DNA from: Paracoccaceae bacterium
GTDB taxonomy: Bacteria > Pseudomonadota > Alphaproteobacteria > Rhodobacterales > Rhodobacteraceae
NCBI GenBank assembly: GCA_902543185.1
Contig: CACBXB010000002.1
Location: 62,001-126,000, forward strand
DNA length: 64,000 nt
Direction: 5' to 3'
This document shows, piece by piece, positions 47,127 through 55,520 of the stretch. The position numbers and the translations under genes are program-made. Numbering within the stretch: the stretch's first letter is position 1; every line of letters begins with the position of its first letter. The notes under the pieces were generated by a model, which was not told the DNA's origin, searched no databases, and was given only the letters and a program-made list of their open reading frames with translations.

Positions 47127-49772
47127 TTACTTGTTTATAGCCGTCCGTATTTTTTTACTTAGAAGAGCATAACCAACATCATTCATATGAAGTGGGTCGT
47201 CACTGTAAAAAGTATTTTTATCCCCTCCATAAGCCTCGAGCATGGAGGAGTGTATATCTATAAAATTCCAATTTTCTTTATTTTTAACATGCTCTTCTAA
47301 GCAAAAATTGACCTTTTCAATCTCTTGTCTCAGGTGGCGTCTGAATGGACAAGGTTTGATCGAAATAACAAAAACCTCAAATTTTGGCAGAAGTTCTTTT
47401 ACCGTTGTAAGAAAATTTTTATAGTCCCTCACAACTTCAGGAACAGATAGACCGCCACCTAGATCATTATCCCCTGCATAAATAATAATTTTTCCATTGG
47501 TTATGCTGGTGGTTAAAAGCTTTTCTGCAAATGCCTGGCAAGCAGCAAGAGTTGCACCGCCAAACGCTAAATTAGATAGATATGAGACGCCTAAATCAGT
47601 CTTTGCATCTTTCCAAAGCCTTAGAGTCGAACTCCCATACAAAATGAAATCTTGTTCTTTTGTTTTACTAATATGGTTTTGGATTTCAACTTCACGGATG
47701 TCAGTCCCAAATTCTTCCTCTACAGGGCTAAGCAAACCAACGTTTGTTGACAATGTTTGACGTTTTGCCAGAGGCATGACATTTAATTCTACAGCAAGTT
47801 CTATTGCTTCCTCAACATATGATCTGAATGTTTTTCTATATTTTGTAAGGAAGTTTTCTATCTCAGCATCGCTTGAAGTGTCCTCTACCATATCAGACAA
47901 TCTGAAACCTGGTTTTATTACAGCCGCGTAATTCGCTCTAGAAACAGGAGAGTCAAAATTTGCAAGAGCTATTGGGACGATTACGGGAGAGGGCTTCAAA
48001 CGTGCAGCAAGTTTAAAAGCTCCAATTTTCAAAGGCCCTGGAGATGTCTCTGTTAAATTATCTGGAGTTTCTGATGTTCCTTCTGGAGCAATAACGAGTG
48101 GACGCCCTTCGTCAAATGCTTTTTGAGCTTCTATAAACAAACTCTCCTTTCTGGTTTCCTTTTCAACTTGAGTTTCCTCTAGTCTGTCTGACTCTGGTGT
48201 GTGGACTACAATATTATCAAGCCGTGAGTAGTAACCGTTACGCCAAAATTCGGTATTTCTACTTGCACGAACAATTCTTTGTCCTCCATCGCCGTATTCT
48301 GGATACAGAATTTTGGTACTTACAAAATGGCTATCAATCGAAAAAGCGTGACCATTTGCCAGAACGTTTTCCGGACATGACGCCAAGTGATTATATATGA
48401 AAATGGTCTGGGGCTCTTTAGGCAGATTTTCCATACCTTTTATGACGTAAGGTACTTGATCAAATGCCCTGGTGAAATCCAATTGAATAGGCTCTTTTAA
48501 ACTTAATGCATTTGTACCCTTTTTTGCACTCGTAACGCGGGTATAAATTTTGTTCAATTGCTCAAAAAAACGATGCTCCCGTTCAACTGGCTTAAGCGCA
48601 TCTAGCGCCAGTGACCCTACTGTTTTTTCAGCCTCGTTTCCCTTAAGAGCTGCCTCATAAATGCAGTCGAAACCAAACTTTCTTGTAAACCTGTTGTCAA
48701 TCATGTGGACTGCAGAATGTAATGAGGATTGTACGGGAATTTTTGACCCATTAAAGGTAATCAAGGTCTTTAGAAAATTAGATCCTGGATTGTCCGAAAA
48801 ATTAAAGTGGCTATTAGCTGATTGTTGATAACGACCAATTTGCCAAATTTGCCTTTGAAATAGAAAAGAAGCGAGTAGGGGTTCATTTTCCATCATCAGT
48901 TGCAAGTTTTTGTGAGAAAACTTAAGGATTGCCGTGTCGCGGTTCGATTTTAGGGAGTAGGGGGCTATTAACTTAGAATTTCCGTTTGCCCAAGAAAGGG
49001 TAACACCTGGTGTTACAATTGTTCGGGTCTTTTGAATTATTTTATTATTTAGTTTAAATGAAAAGTTAGTCTCTAAACTACCTGTGAATAAAACTATTAG
49101 ATCTTCACATGGTTCCCCTTCATTAATGATGACTTCGTTGGCTGGGAATAATATTAATTCACTAAACTTTAAAAGGTCGGGTAATCTGTCGTGGTCAAGT
49201 TGAGCAAAAAAAGCACTGTTAATTAGCCTTTTCACAATATCTCTGTCGCTATTAAATGAAACACCATTAAATTTTTTTTGTATCTGCTTTGGTTTCTTTG
49301 GTTTGAAATGGCGTGTAGCCCATAAAAGCTCAGTTGATCGGCTAAGAATAAAGCTCATCAGAAAAGAGCCCCCAATTTGGTCGATCATTAAAAGATCATA
49401 TAGAACAGAGAGCGGAAAAACTAAAACCTTGCTTTCGTCTTTGGCTGTAAGATTTGACATGTACCTGCCCGGTGAATTTAATCCTGATATACCGAGTGGC
49501 ACAATACGTTCAGTAACAGTCGCAAAAGTAATATTTTGGTCTTCAGCTTCTCTTGTAAATTCAACTTTTCCGTCAACCAAAAAGTATAGATTTTCCGCTA
49601 TTTGGTTTTGATGAAAAATAGTATCTCTAGCTTTATAAACTTCAAAGCGACAATGTTTATCAATCAAGTTTTTAGCTTTTTCCGAAAGCTGCAGTTGCAA
49701 ATCAAAATAACGTGTACTTTCATCGAAAAACGAAGAAATATCTTCGTTCATATTTTGTAAAATTTTCAACAT
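47127..49772 (-). CDS. Fusion: two cNMP-type sensor domains, PlsC-like acyltransferase, SGNH hydrolase
   Basis: An 881-residue multidomain protein I do not recognise as a named enzyme. Residues about 25-150 and 185-315 each look like a Crp-type cyclic-nucleotide-binding domain (for example LYFLVDGKVEF and LIVLFTGSLETNF), but neither shows the canonical phosphate-binding Arg motif, so the ligand is uncertain. Residues about 440-650 resemble a lysophospholipid acyltransferase: NHLASCPEN at 461-469 and PEGTSE at 564-569; the usual block I Asp (H-x4-D) is replaced by Pro with Glu468 next. Residues 705-881 are an SGNH hydrolase with Ser715 (YGSST), Asn769 (AGDND) and Asp859/His862 (DDPLH) all present. 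No membrane segment is evident. A phosphodiesterase gene follows upstream on the same strand. Confidence 0.82.
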   Translation of the reverse strand: MLKILQNMNEDISSFFDESTRYFDLQLQLSEKAKNLIDKHCRFEVYKARDTIFHQNQIAENLYFLVDGKVEFTREAEDQNITFATVTERIVPLGISGLNSPGRYMSNLTAKDESKVLVFPLSVLYDLLMIDQIGGSFLMSFILSRSTELLWATRHFKPKKPKQIQKKFNGVSFNSDRDIVKRLINSAFFAQLDHDRLPDLLKFSELILFPANEVIINEGEPCEDLIVLFTGSLETNFSFKLNNKIIQKTRTIVTPGVTLSWANGNSKLIAPYSLKSNRDTAILKFSHKNLQLMMENEPLLASFLFQRQIWQIGRYQQSANSHFNFSDNPGSNFLKTLITFNGSKIPVQSSLHSAVHMIDNRFTRKFGFDCIYEAALKGNEAEKTVGSLALDALKPVEREHRFFEQLNKIYTRVTSAKKGTNALSLKEPIQLDFTRAFDQVPYVIKGMENLPKEPQTIFIYNHLASCPENVLANGHAFSIDSHFVSTKILYPEYGDGGQRIVRASRNTEFWRNGYYSRLDNIVVHTPESDRLEETQVEKETRKESLFIEAQKAFDEGRPLVIAPEGTSETPDNLTETSPGPLKIGAFKLAARLKPSPVIVPIALANFDSPVSRANYAAVIKPGFRLSDMVEDTSSDAEIENFLTKYRKTFRSYVEEAIELAVELNVMPLAKRQTLSTNVGLLSPVEEEFGTDIREVEIQNHISKTKEQDFILYGSSTLRLWKDAKTDLGVSYLSNLAFGGATLAACQAFAEKLLTTSITNGKIIIYAGDNDLGGGLSVPEVVRDYKNFLTTVKELLPKFEVFVISIKPCPFRRHLRQEIEKVNFCLEEHVKNKENWNFIDIHSSMLEAYGGDKNTFYSDDPLHMNDVGYALLSKKIRTAINK

Positions 49773-49935
49773 CCCGTTGCCAACCTTTGGATTAGGTACT
49801 CTAGTCTTGCTGACATCGAATTGAGTTGAAAATTTTTGGAGCTGTTTATGGAAAAAAAGTTATTTAGAGGAATTTTCTGTCTAAATTTTATTCAATGAGC
49901 CAAAATTTTAGCCGTTTTCTCAAATCAAACTATTT

Positions 49936-50712
49936 TCAGTTTGAAGTTATTAATGGCGTCCAAAAACCATTACTCGAACTGTCTAAATATGCAAAACCAG
50001 TCGGAAACAATTTAAATCCTTTTGGCGCATTTACTCTTCTGTTGAACGAAAATCTTGTGCAGATCGAAGGTGCTGTCACGACTGAATGAATACCTAATGA
50101 TCCCTGATAAATTCCATGCACATGCCCGCAGAGAATTCTGATTGGTTGGCTAGCTGCATCAAGACACTCTGAAAGTTCATCTGAGTTCTTAAGCCCTATC
50201 TCATCCATGAAAGGAATACCCGTATTTATTGGAGGGTGGTGGATCGCGAGAATAATATTTTTTTCAGTAGGTTGATTTAAATTCTCAAATAGTAAGTTTA
50301 AACTTTCTGACCGTAGCATGCCATGGTTTTGACCTTCAACTAATGTATCTAAGCCAATAATTAAAGTATCACTTGTCTCGTACACCCAATCAAAAAATCC
50401 TGAGCTTTGAATATCTATGTCTTTCGCAAAATAATGCATCATTGGTTGACGAAGGTCGTGATTTCCTGGGATAGCTAATAAGGGTAAATGTAGCCTTTTT
50501 AAGATAACATACGCATCGGAGTAACTTGCTGTACTCCCATCATCACTAATATCACCAGTAATAATTACGCCATCAAGATTACCAAAATCTTCCTTTTTAC
50601 CTAAAATTTTATCAACTGTGTTTTTAAGAATATATTTTGCGTTGAATGCTCGTGTTAAGGTTGTTTCATCTTCGACGAGATGGAAGTCTGATAAGTGTAA
50701 AAATCCTGACAT
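49936..50712 (-). CDS. Class III cyclic nucleotide phosphodiesterase-like metallophosphoesterase (CpdA-like)
   Basis: A 258-residue calcineurin-like phosphoesterase. All dimetal motifs are present in order: LSDFHL (D9, H11), ITGDISDDG, PGNHD, AIHHPP and GHVHG. The layout is that of CpdA (cAMP phosphodiesterase) and its relatives. It is 163 bases upstream of the sensor-acyltransferase-hydrolase fusion on the same strand, so it could control the signal sensed there; that link is inference. The CAAACT/AGTTTG repeat over its stop codon is too weak to call a terminator. Confidence 0.87.
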   Translation of the reverse strand: MSGFLHLSDFHLVEDETTLTRAFNAKYILKNTVDKILGKKEDFGNLDGVIITGDISDDGSTASYSDAYVILKRLHLPLLAIPGNHDLRQPMMHYFAKDIDIQSSGFFDWVYETSDTLIIGLDTLVEGQNHGMLRSESLNLLFENLNQPTEKNIILAIHHPPINTGIPFMDEIGLKNSDELSECLDAASQPIRILCGHVHGIYQGSLGIHSVVTAPSICTRFSFNRRVNAPKGFKLFPTGFAYLDSSSNGFWTPLITSN

Positions 50713-50793
50713 TAATAACTTATTAGCATCAATTTTCTGAGCCGAGCAATAAGGTAAATTGACTAAAATCGGGATAATTCAATAAATCGTGCT

Positions 50794-51111
50794 TTAAAAT
50801 GAAAAAGCAGGAATAATAAAATTTGGTATTTCAGAAAGGTTATTAGAATTCATTAAATCTGTATTTTTTTTAGTTGCGCCAGTACCCGTTTTAACAAGAG
50901 CACTTGAGCAATTAGCATTAAAGCCTCCTCTGATATCATGTTCTACGCTATCACCAATACATAGAACTTTCTTTGATTCTATTTCTGGGATTTTAGTAAG
51001 AGCAAACTTGTAAATTGATGGATGGGGTTTTCCAAACCACGTGACAGGTCCTCCCATTTTCTCATATTCCTTCGCAATTAAGCCTGCGCCAAAAGAGCCG
51101 GGGTTCCATTT
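50794..51111 (-). pseudogene. Remnant of a HAD-superfamily (subclass IIA) hydrolase
   Basis: Only the C-terminal third of a HAD-IIA hydrolase remains. The frame reads WNPGSFGAGLIAKEYEKMGGP, then WFGKPHPSIYKFAL and KVLCIGDSVEHDIRGG (HAD motif IV, with the acidic GDS...D), typical of the TIGR01459-type proteins of Rhodobacterales. It is closed upstream by a TAA at 51112-51114, and the nucleophile (DxD) motif is missing; the sequence to about 51240 contains only scrambled frames. A short ORF from ATG 51057 is open but cannot be a full enzyme. Confidence 0.75.
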
Positions 51112-51396
51112 TTACTATTTTCTCAGGGATACCGTAAAACACCTGTAGAAAAGATCCCACACACCTTTCAATTTTCGTCCTTCAAGGAATTACCTGAATT
51201 AATTGAAAAAGTCTTAGTATCAGCTCGCTAGTTAATAAACATCTATAATCAGACTTGTTAATATCAATTTCAAGTTGAGTTTGATTTTTGGGGTCTTTGC
51301 ATCAATTGTTATTAGGGTTTAAACATTATGGTGTTTTAATTGCGGTTTAAAAAGTCGCTAACGGATTTTGGCAAAATTAAAAGGGGGTAACTCTAA

Positions 51397-52611
51397 ATGA
51401 GTATATTGCATGGTATGCGGGTTTTTGAAAGCTCAGCTTTTGTTGCTTTACCTCTTGCAGGCATGCAATTAGCCCAAATGGGTGCAGAAGTTATCCGGTT
51501 TGATAATTTAGGGGGAGGCCTTGATCACTTCAGAAGACCGCTCGCTCCTAATGGCGAAAGCTTATTTTGGCATGGGCTAAATAAGGGAAAAAAATCTTTT
51601 GCCGTAGATTTAAAATCTGAAAAAGGGCGTGAACTGGTTAGTGATTTAATAACTTCAGAGGGTGATGATGCAGGTTTGTTCATAACCAATCTGAGAGTTG
51701 CAGGTTGGACAGATTATGAAAGCCTTAAAAGGAAGCGAGCCGATTTAATAATGGTTACTTTGAAAGGCGATCGCCATGGTCGGCCAGAAGTTGACTATAC
51801 TGTTAACCCATCGCTTGGAATACCCCACATTACTGGAGCTGAAGGCAGCACAGAACCTGTTGCAAATGCTCTTCCCGCCTGGGATTGCGTAGCAGGTAAT
51901 ATGGTCGTTTCTTCACTACTTGCAGCTGAACGAGATCGTATGCGAACTGGAAGGGGTCAGGATGTGGAGTTCGCTTTAAAAGATGCTGCAGCTGCAGTAA
52001 TTGGTCATCTTGGAATGATAGGAGAGGCGACTATTTACGACCAACAAAGAGGAAAATCGGGCAATGCTGTATATGGAGCCTATGGCCAGGATTTCGAGTG
52101 TGCTTGCGGTGGTCGAGTTGTTGTAATTGGTCTTACCTTACGGCAATGGCGTGGCCTATTAAAAGCCACAGATAAAGCACAGGAAATCAAAAACCTTGAA
52201 CAAAAATTAAACCTTTCTTTAGACGACGAAGGGCATCGTTGGGAGCATAGGCATGAAATAAATGATGTTTTTCGGTCTTGGTTTACAAAGCGAAAAATTT
52301 CTGATTTTGAGAATAATTTTAATGATTTTGGTCTCACCTGGTCGCGATTTAGAACAACAAAAGAGGCAATTACTGAGGATAAAGATACATTCACTGGTAA
52401 TCCAATGTTTGAAACATTAAATTTTGAGGGAATTGGCGAATACATGGTCCCTAGATCACCATTAGAATTTTCTAATTATGATACCTTGCCTGCTCTTAGA
52501 CCCCCAAAGCTTGGTCAGCACACTGAAGAAATACTGGGTGATATAATGAAGTTGGGATCAGGTGAGATTGGAGCACTTTTTGATAGTGGAACCGTTGGTT
52601 GTCCCAAATAA
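51397..52611 (+). CDS. mct: Mesaconyl-CoA C1-C4 CoA transferase-like (2-methylfumaryl-CoA isomerase)
   Basis: A class III (CaiB/BaiF) CoA transferase of 404 residues. It strongly resembles, from memory, the Chloroflexus enzyme that moves CoA within mesaconate in the 3-hydroxypropionate bi-cycle: SAFVALPLAGM, QLAQMGAEVIRFD, SLFWHGLNKGKKS, EVDYTVNPSLGI and IGHLGMIGE. The catalytic aspartate should be D163 in the PAWD motif. GGGGG precedes the ATG. None of the partner genes (mesaconyl-CoA hydratase or lyase) is adjacent. Assignment to this exact reaction is inference; the family is secure. Confidence 0.82.
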   Translation: MSILHGMRVFESSAFVALPLAGMQLAQMGAEVIRFDNLGGGLDHFRRPLAPNGESLFWHGLNKGKKSFAVDLKSEKGRELVSDLITSEGDDAGLFITNLRVAGWTDYESLKRKRADLIMVTLKGDRHGRPEVDYTVNPSLGIPHITGAEGSTEPVANALPAWDCVAGNMVVSSLLAAERDRMRTGRGQDVEFALKDAAAAVIGHLGMIGEATIYDQQRGKSGNAVYGAYGQDFECACGGRVVVIGLTLRQWRGLLKATDKAQEIKNLEQKLNLSLDDEGHRWEHRHEINDVFRSWFTKRKISDFENNFNDFGLTWSRFRTTKEAITEDKDTFTGNPMFETLNFEGIGEYMVPRSPLEFSNYDTLPALRPPKLGQHTEEILGDIMKLGSGEIGALFDSGTVGCPK

Positions 52612-52641
52612 AGTTGATGTAGAAAGTTGAAAATTAATTAA

Positions 52642-52758
52642 ATGACCAAAAAGAACAAAAAAAAGCCAAAATCAGACGCCAGAGTAGCCGGAGAAGTGGC
52701 AACCTATGTTTTGCTTGGATTAGGTATCTTCGTCTTTATTATAGTAGCCTCGTCTTAA
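52642..52758 (+). CDS. 38-residue single-span membrane micro-protein
   Basis: A short gene 30 bases after mct. It encodes a lysine-rich N-terminus (MTKKNKKKPKSDAR) followed by one hydrophobic helix (TYVLLGLGIFVFIIVASS), a clear small membrane-protein pattern. Its stop overlaps the end of the convergent sugar transporter gene by four bases. No clear ribosome site precedes the ATG (only an A-rich stretch), so expression is uncertain. Function unknown. Confidence 0.5.
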   Translation: MTKKNKKKPKSDARVAGEVATYVLLGLGIFVFIIVASS

Positions 52759-54107
52759 GATTGTCCGCTCATCAGCCTTTTATGCTGAGGTAGATAAATG
52801 CTGAAAAGCAAAATTCCAGCTAATCCCAGTATTGCAGCTGGAATTAATGTTATGGAAGTTTGTAAAGTATTAAGCGCAGCATCAGTCTGCTGGGTAATTC
52901 CTTCAGTCGTTTCTTTCCATCCATATAGGCTTAGGATAAATCCTAAAATTAGTGGAGAAACAGCATTCGCTACTTTCTGCCCAAAAAGCCAAACTGCAGA
53001 AAAGGCGCCTTCGATAGATTCACCAGATTTTTCACGAGTTACATCCATCAGATCTGGATAAAGTGCCCAGGGAATTTGTTGGTAAGAACCATTGGTCATT
53101 CCAGCTAAAATAAAAAGACCTGCAATTAGTGTAACGTTATAGTTAGGCAAACTGAAAAATATAAAAACCAATAAAGCAATGTAGCAGACAATGCCAATTA
53201 GTTGCGCCGCAACTTTACCATATAAATTTGACAGTTTAACCCATAAGGCCTGACTTATAATTGAGCCTATTACAAATGCTGCGAACATCAGTGAAAGAGT
53301 TCCAAGACCTTTCGCAACACCAGAAAGTAATGAATCCCCATCATCCATTATCAAATACATAGCCGCAAAAGGCAGCCCAGCAGTGATCAAGGCTATTGCT
53401 AGGGTCATAATACCATATAAAATTACCAAAGTGACAAATGCGCGATTAGCTAAAACTAGTTTTAAAATATATGAGAAATTTTGTTGTGATGGAGCCAAAG
53501 TGCGTGGCGTTTTCCGTGTCAAAAACACTGAAAACCATATAGATAAAATTATCAGTGGCGCCACGCAGATTGCCGCAAAAGTATAGCCGGATTTTGTATC
53601 TCCCGCTAAGATTGGTATTAGCGCGCCTCCAACCAAAATACCTAACGAGGCAAATGCCATGCGCCACGCGGTCATTGAAGATCTTTCCTTTTTATCCAAT
53701 GTCATTTCGCCCGCCATCGCACCGTAAGGTATTGAAACCATTGTAAAACCTACTGTTGATATCAAGAAAAAAACAGTAACCCAGATAAGACTTGCACTCG
53801 TGGTGAAATTTTCTGGAACAGCAAAAAGTCCAATCATTGCAAGTGCTAAAACGACTGCTCCTACGACCATCCAAGGGGCTCTTCTTCCAAAACGAGAAAC
53901 TGTCTTGTCACTACAATAGCCGATTATTGGGTCCGTAATTATATCAAAAATTAAAACAGCTGTCGTCACGGCACCTGCCAGAGCGATTGGAATGCCAAGC
54001 AAACTATTCATAAAGGCCAAAATTAACAGTTGTTTTACGATAACGAAAACAACGACTCCCATATCCGCCAAACCCCATCCGGCTTTTTGACCTAGTGAAA
54101 GTGACAT
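52755..54107 (-). CDS. MFS transporter, GPH (glycoside-pentoside-hexuronide:cation symporter) family
   Basis: A 450-residue integral membrane protein with about 12 segments. The N-terminus GQKAGWGLADMG, the FDIITDPIIGYCSDKTVSRFGRRAPWM loop (D-P-x-x-G plus R-x-G-R-R) and VSIPYGAM are those of the GPH family (MelB and relatives). Members import sugars, and some related alphaproteobacterial ones import other osmolytes; the substrate is not evident. GGAG lies 8 bases before the ATG. No sugar catabolism genes are next to it. Confidence 0.88.
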   Translation of the reverse strand: MSLSLGQKAGWGLADMGVVVFVIVKQLLILAFMNSLLGIPIALAGAVTTAVLIFDIITDPIIGYCSDKTVSRFGRRAPWMVVGAVVLALAMIGLFAVPENFTTSASLIWVTVFFLISTVGFTMVSIPYGAMAGEMTLDKKERSSMTAWRMAFASLGILVGGALIPILAGDTKSGYTFAAICVAPLIILSIWFSVFLTRKTPRTLAPSQQNFSYILKLVLANRAFVTLVILYGIMTLAIALITAGLPFAAMYLIMDDGDSLLSGVAKGLGTLSLMFAAFVIGSIISQALWVKLSNLYGKVAAQLIGIVCYIALLVFIFFSLPNYNVTLIAGLFILAGMTNGSYQQIPWALYPDLMDVTREKSGESIEGAFSAVWLFGQKVANAVSPLILGFILSLYGWKETTEGITQQTDAALNTLQTSITLIPAAILGLAGILLFSIYLPQHKRLMSGQS

Positions 54108-54215
54108 AAAAAATCTCCGCTCATGTTTCCTGTTCTTTTAGACTTGTTTAAGCTGCTTGTAGAGAAAAATATTAAATTGAAACACGGATAGAGTTTTGTT
54201 CTTCTAGACTTGAAG

Positions 54216-55484
54216 TTACTCAAGCCAAGCAGGAATAATGTCTCGTTCTATAATTTCTTCGTAGCTAGGTCGTTTGCGAATTATGGAAAATTCATTTTTG
54301 TTGACCATCACTTCTGGAATTAAAGGTCTAGTATTATATTCACTAGACATCACCGCTCCGTAGGCCCCAGCGGATCTAAATGCTACCAAGTCGTTTTTAC
54401 TAAGTTCAGGCATTGTTCGCTTTTTTGCAAAGGTGTCCCCAGTTTCACATACCGGTCCAACCACATCGTAAACAGTTTCAGCCTGAGGTGAACTTGGCTG
54501 TTTGACGGGTATTATATCGTGATATGCATCATACATTGCTGGGCGAATTAAGTCGTTCATAGCCGCGTCGAGTATCAAAAAATTACGATTATCACCATTT
54601 TTTACACCCAGAACAGATGAAACTAAGATGCCCGCATTACCAACAATTAATCGGCCTGGTTCAATTTCTATTTCACAATGCAGGTGGCCTAGAACTTTTC
54701 TGACCATTTTTCCGTATTCTTCTGGAAGAGGGGGAGCGGATTTATTTTTCTCATAGGGAATCCCAAGTCCTCCACCAAGATCTAGTCTTTTAATTTTGTG
54801 CCCATCTTGTCTTAAAACCTGAGTTAAATCAGCAAGCTTTTGGTAAGCTTTTTTGAATGGTTCGAGGTCAGTCAATTGACTTCCAATGTGTAGGTCTATT
54901 CCCACAACACTGATGCCTGGCATTTGGGAGGCTTTAGAATAAACATCTCTCGCCCTAGATATAGGAATTCCGAATTTATTTTCAGCTTTACCGGTCGCAA
55001 TTTTCTCATGGGTTTGAGCATCTACATCTGGGTTTATTCTGATAGCTATAGGGGCTATTTTACTCATGGATGCTGCAATTGAAGATATTTGTTCAAGCTC
55101 TGAGTCGCTTTCCACGTTAAACTGTCGAATACCATTTTGAAGAGCGAACGTTATTTCTTCTAAAGTTTTTCCGACACCTGAAAACACGACTTTTTCAGGA
55201 GGTATCCCCGCAGATAATGCCCGCCTGTACTCGCCTCCAGATACCACGTCCATTCCAGCTCCCAGGTTTCCGAGGGTTTTAAGTATCGCCTGATTAGAAG
55301 CGGCTTTCATTGCGTAACAAATACAGTAATCCATACCATCAAGAGCATCATCAAAAAGCTGAAAATGTCTTACCAAAGTGGCCGTGGAATAAACATAAAA
55401 AGGCGTTCCAACAGATGCTGCTATTTCAGCCACAGAAACTTCTTCAGCGTAAAGTTGGCCGTCTCTATAATTGAAATGGTCCAT
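54216..55484 (-). CDS. lysA: Diaminopimelate decarboxylase
   Basis: PLP enzyme making L-lysine from meso-diaminopimelate. The 422-residue protein has the PLP lysine in CYAMKAASN (K60), DLHIGSQLTD, LGGGLGIPYE, and GPVCETGDTFAKKR. In related genomes lysA follows argH and the small lipoprotein gene; here an aminotransferase gene lies between (55521-56693). Confidence 0.96.
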   Translation of the reverse strand: MDHFNYRDGQLYAEEVSVAEIAASVGTPFYVYSTATLVRHFQLFDDALDGMDYCICYAMKAASNQAILKTLGNLGAGMDVVSGGEYRRALSAGIPPEKVVFSGVGKTLEEITFALQNGIRQFNVESDSELEQISSIAASMSKIAPIAIRINPDVDAQTHEKIATGKAENKFGIPISRARDVYSKASQMPGISVVGIDLHIGSQLTDLEPFKKAYQKLADLTQVLRQDGHKIKRLDLGGGLGIPYEKNKSAPPLPEEYGKMVRKVLGHLHCEIEIEPGRLIVGNAGILVSSVLGVKNGDNRNFLILDAAMNDLIRPAMYDAYHDIIPVKQPSSPQAETVYDVVGPVCETGDTFAKKRTMPELSKNDLVAFRSAGAYGAVMSSEYNTRPLIPEVMVNKNEFSIIRKRPSYEEIIERDIIPAWLE

Positions 55485-55520
55485 TTGTTTATCTGTCCTT
55501 CTAAATAACGATAGTACGTC

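Noticed and set aside
49848-49898. Sixteen-codon ORF starting MEKKLFRG with a GGAG site
   Set aside because: A decent ribosome site exists, but 16 residues with no recognisable features cannot be separated from chance.
49926-49943. CAAACT/AGTTTG hairpin at the end of the phosphodiesterase gene as a terminator
   Set aside because: Only six base pairs, AT-rich, and no T run follows on the minus strand.
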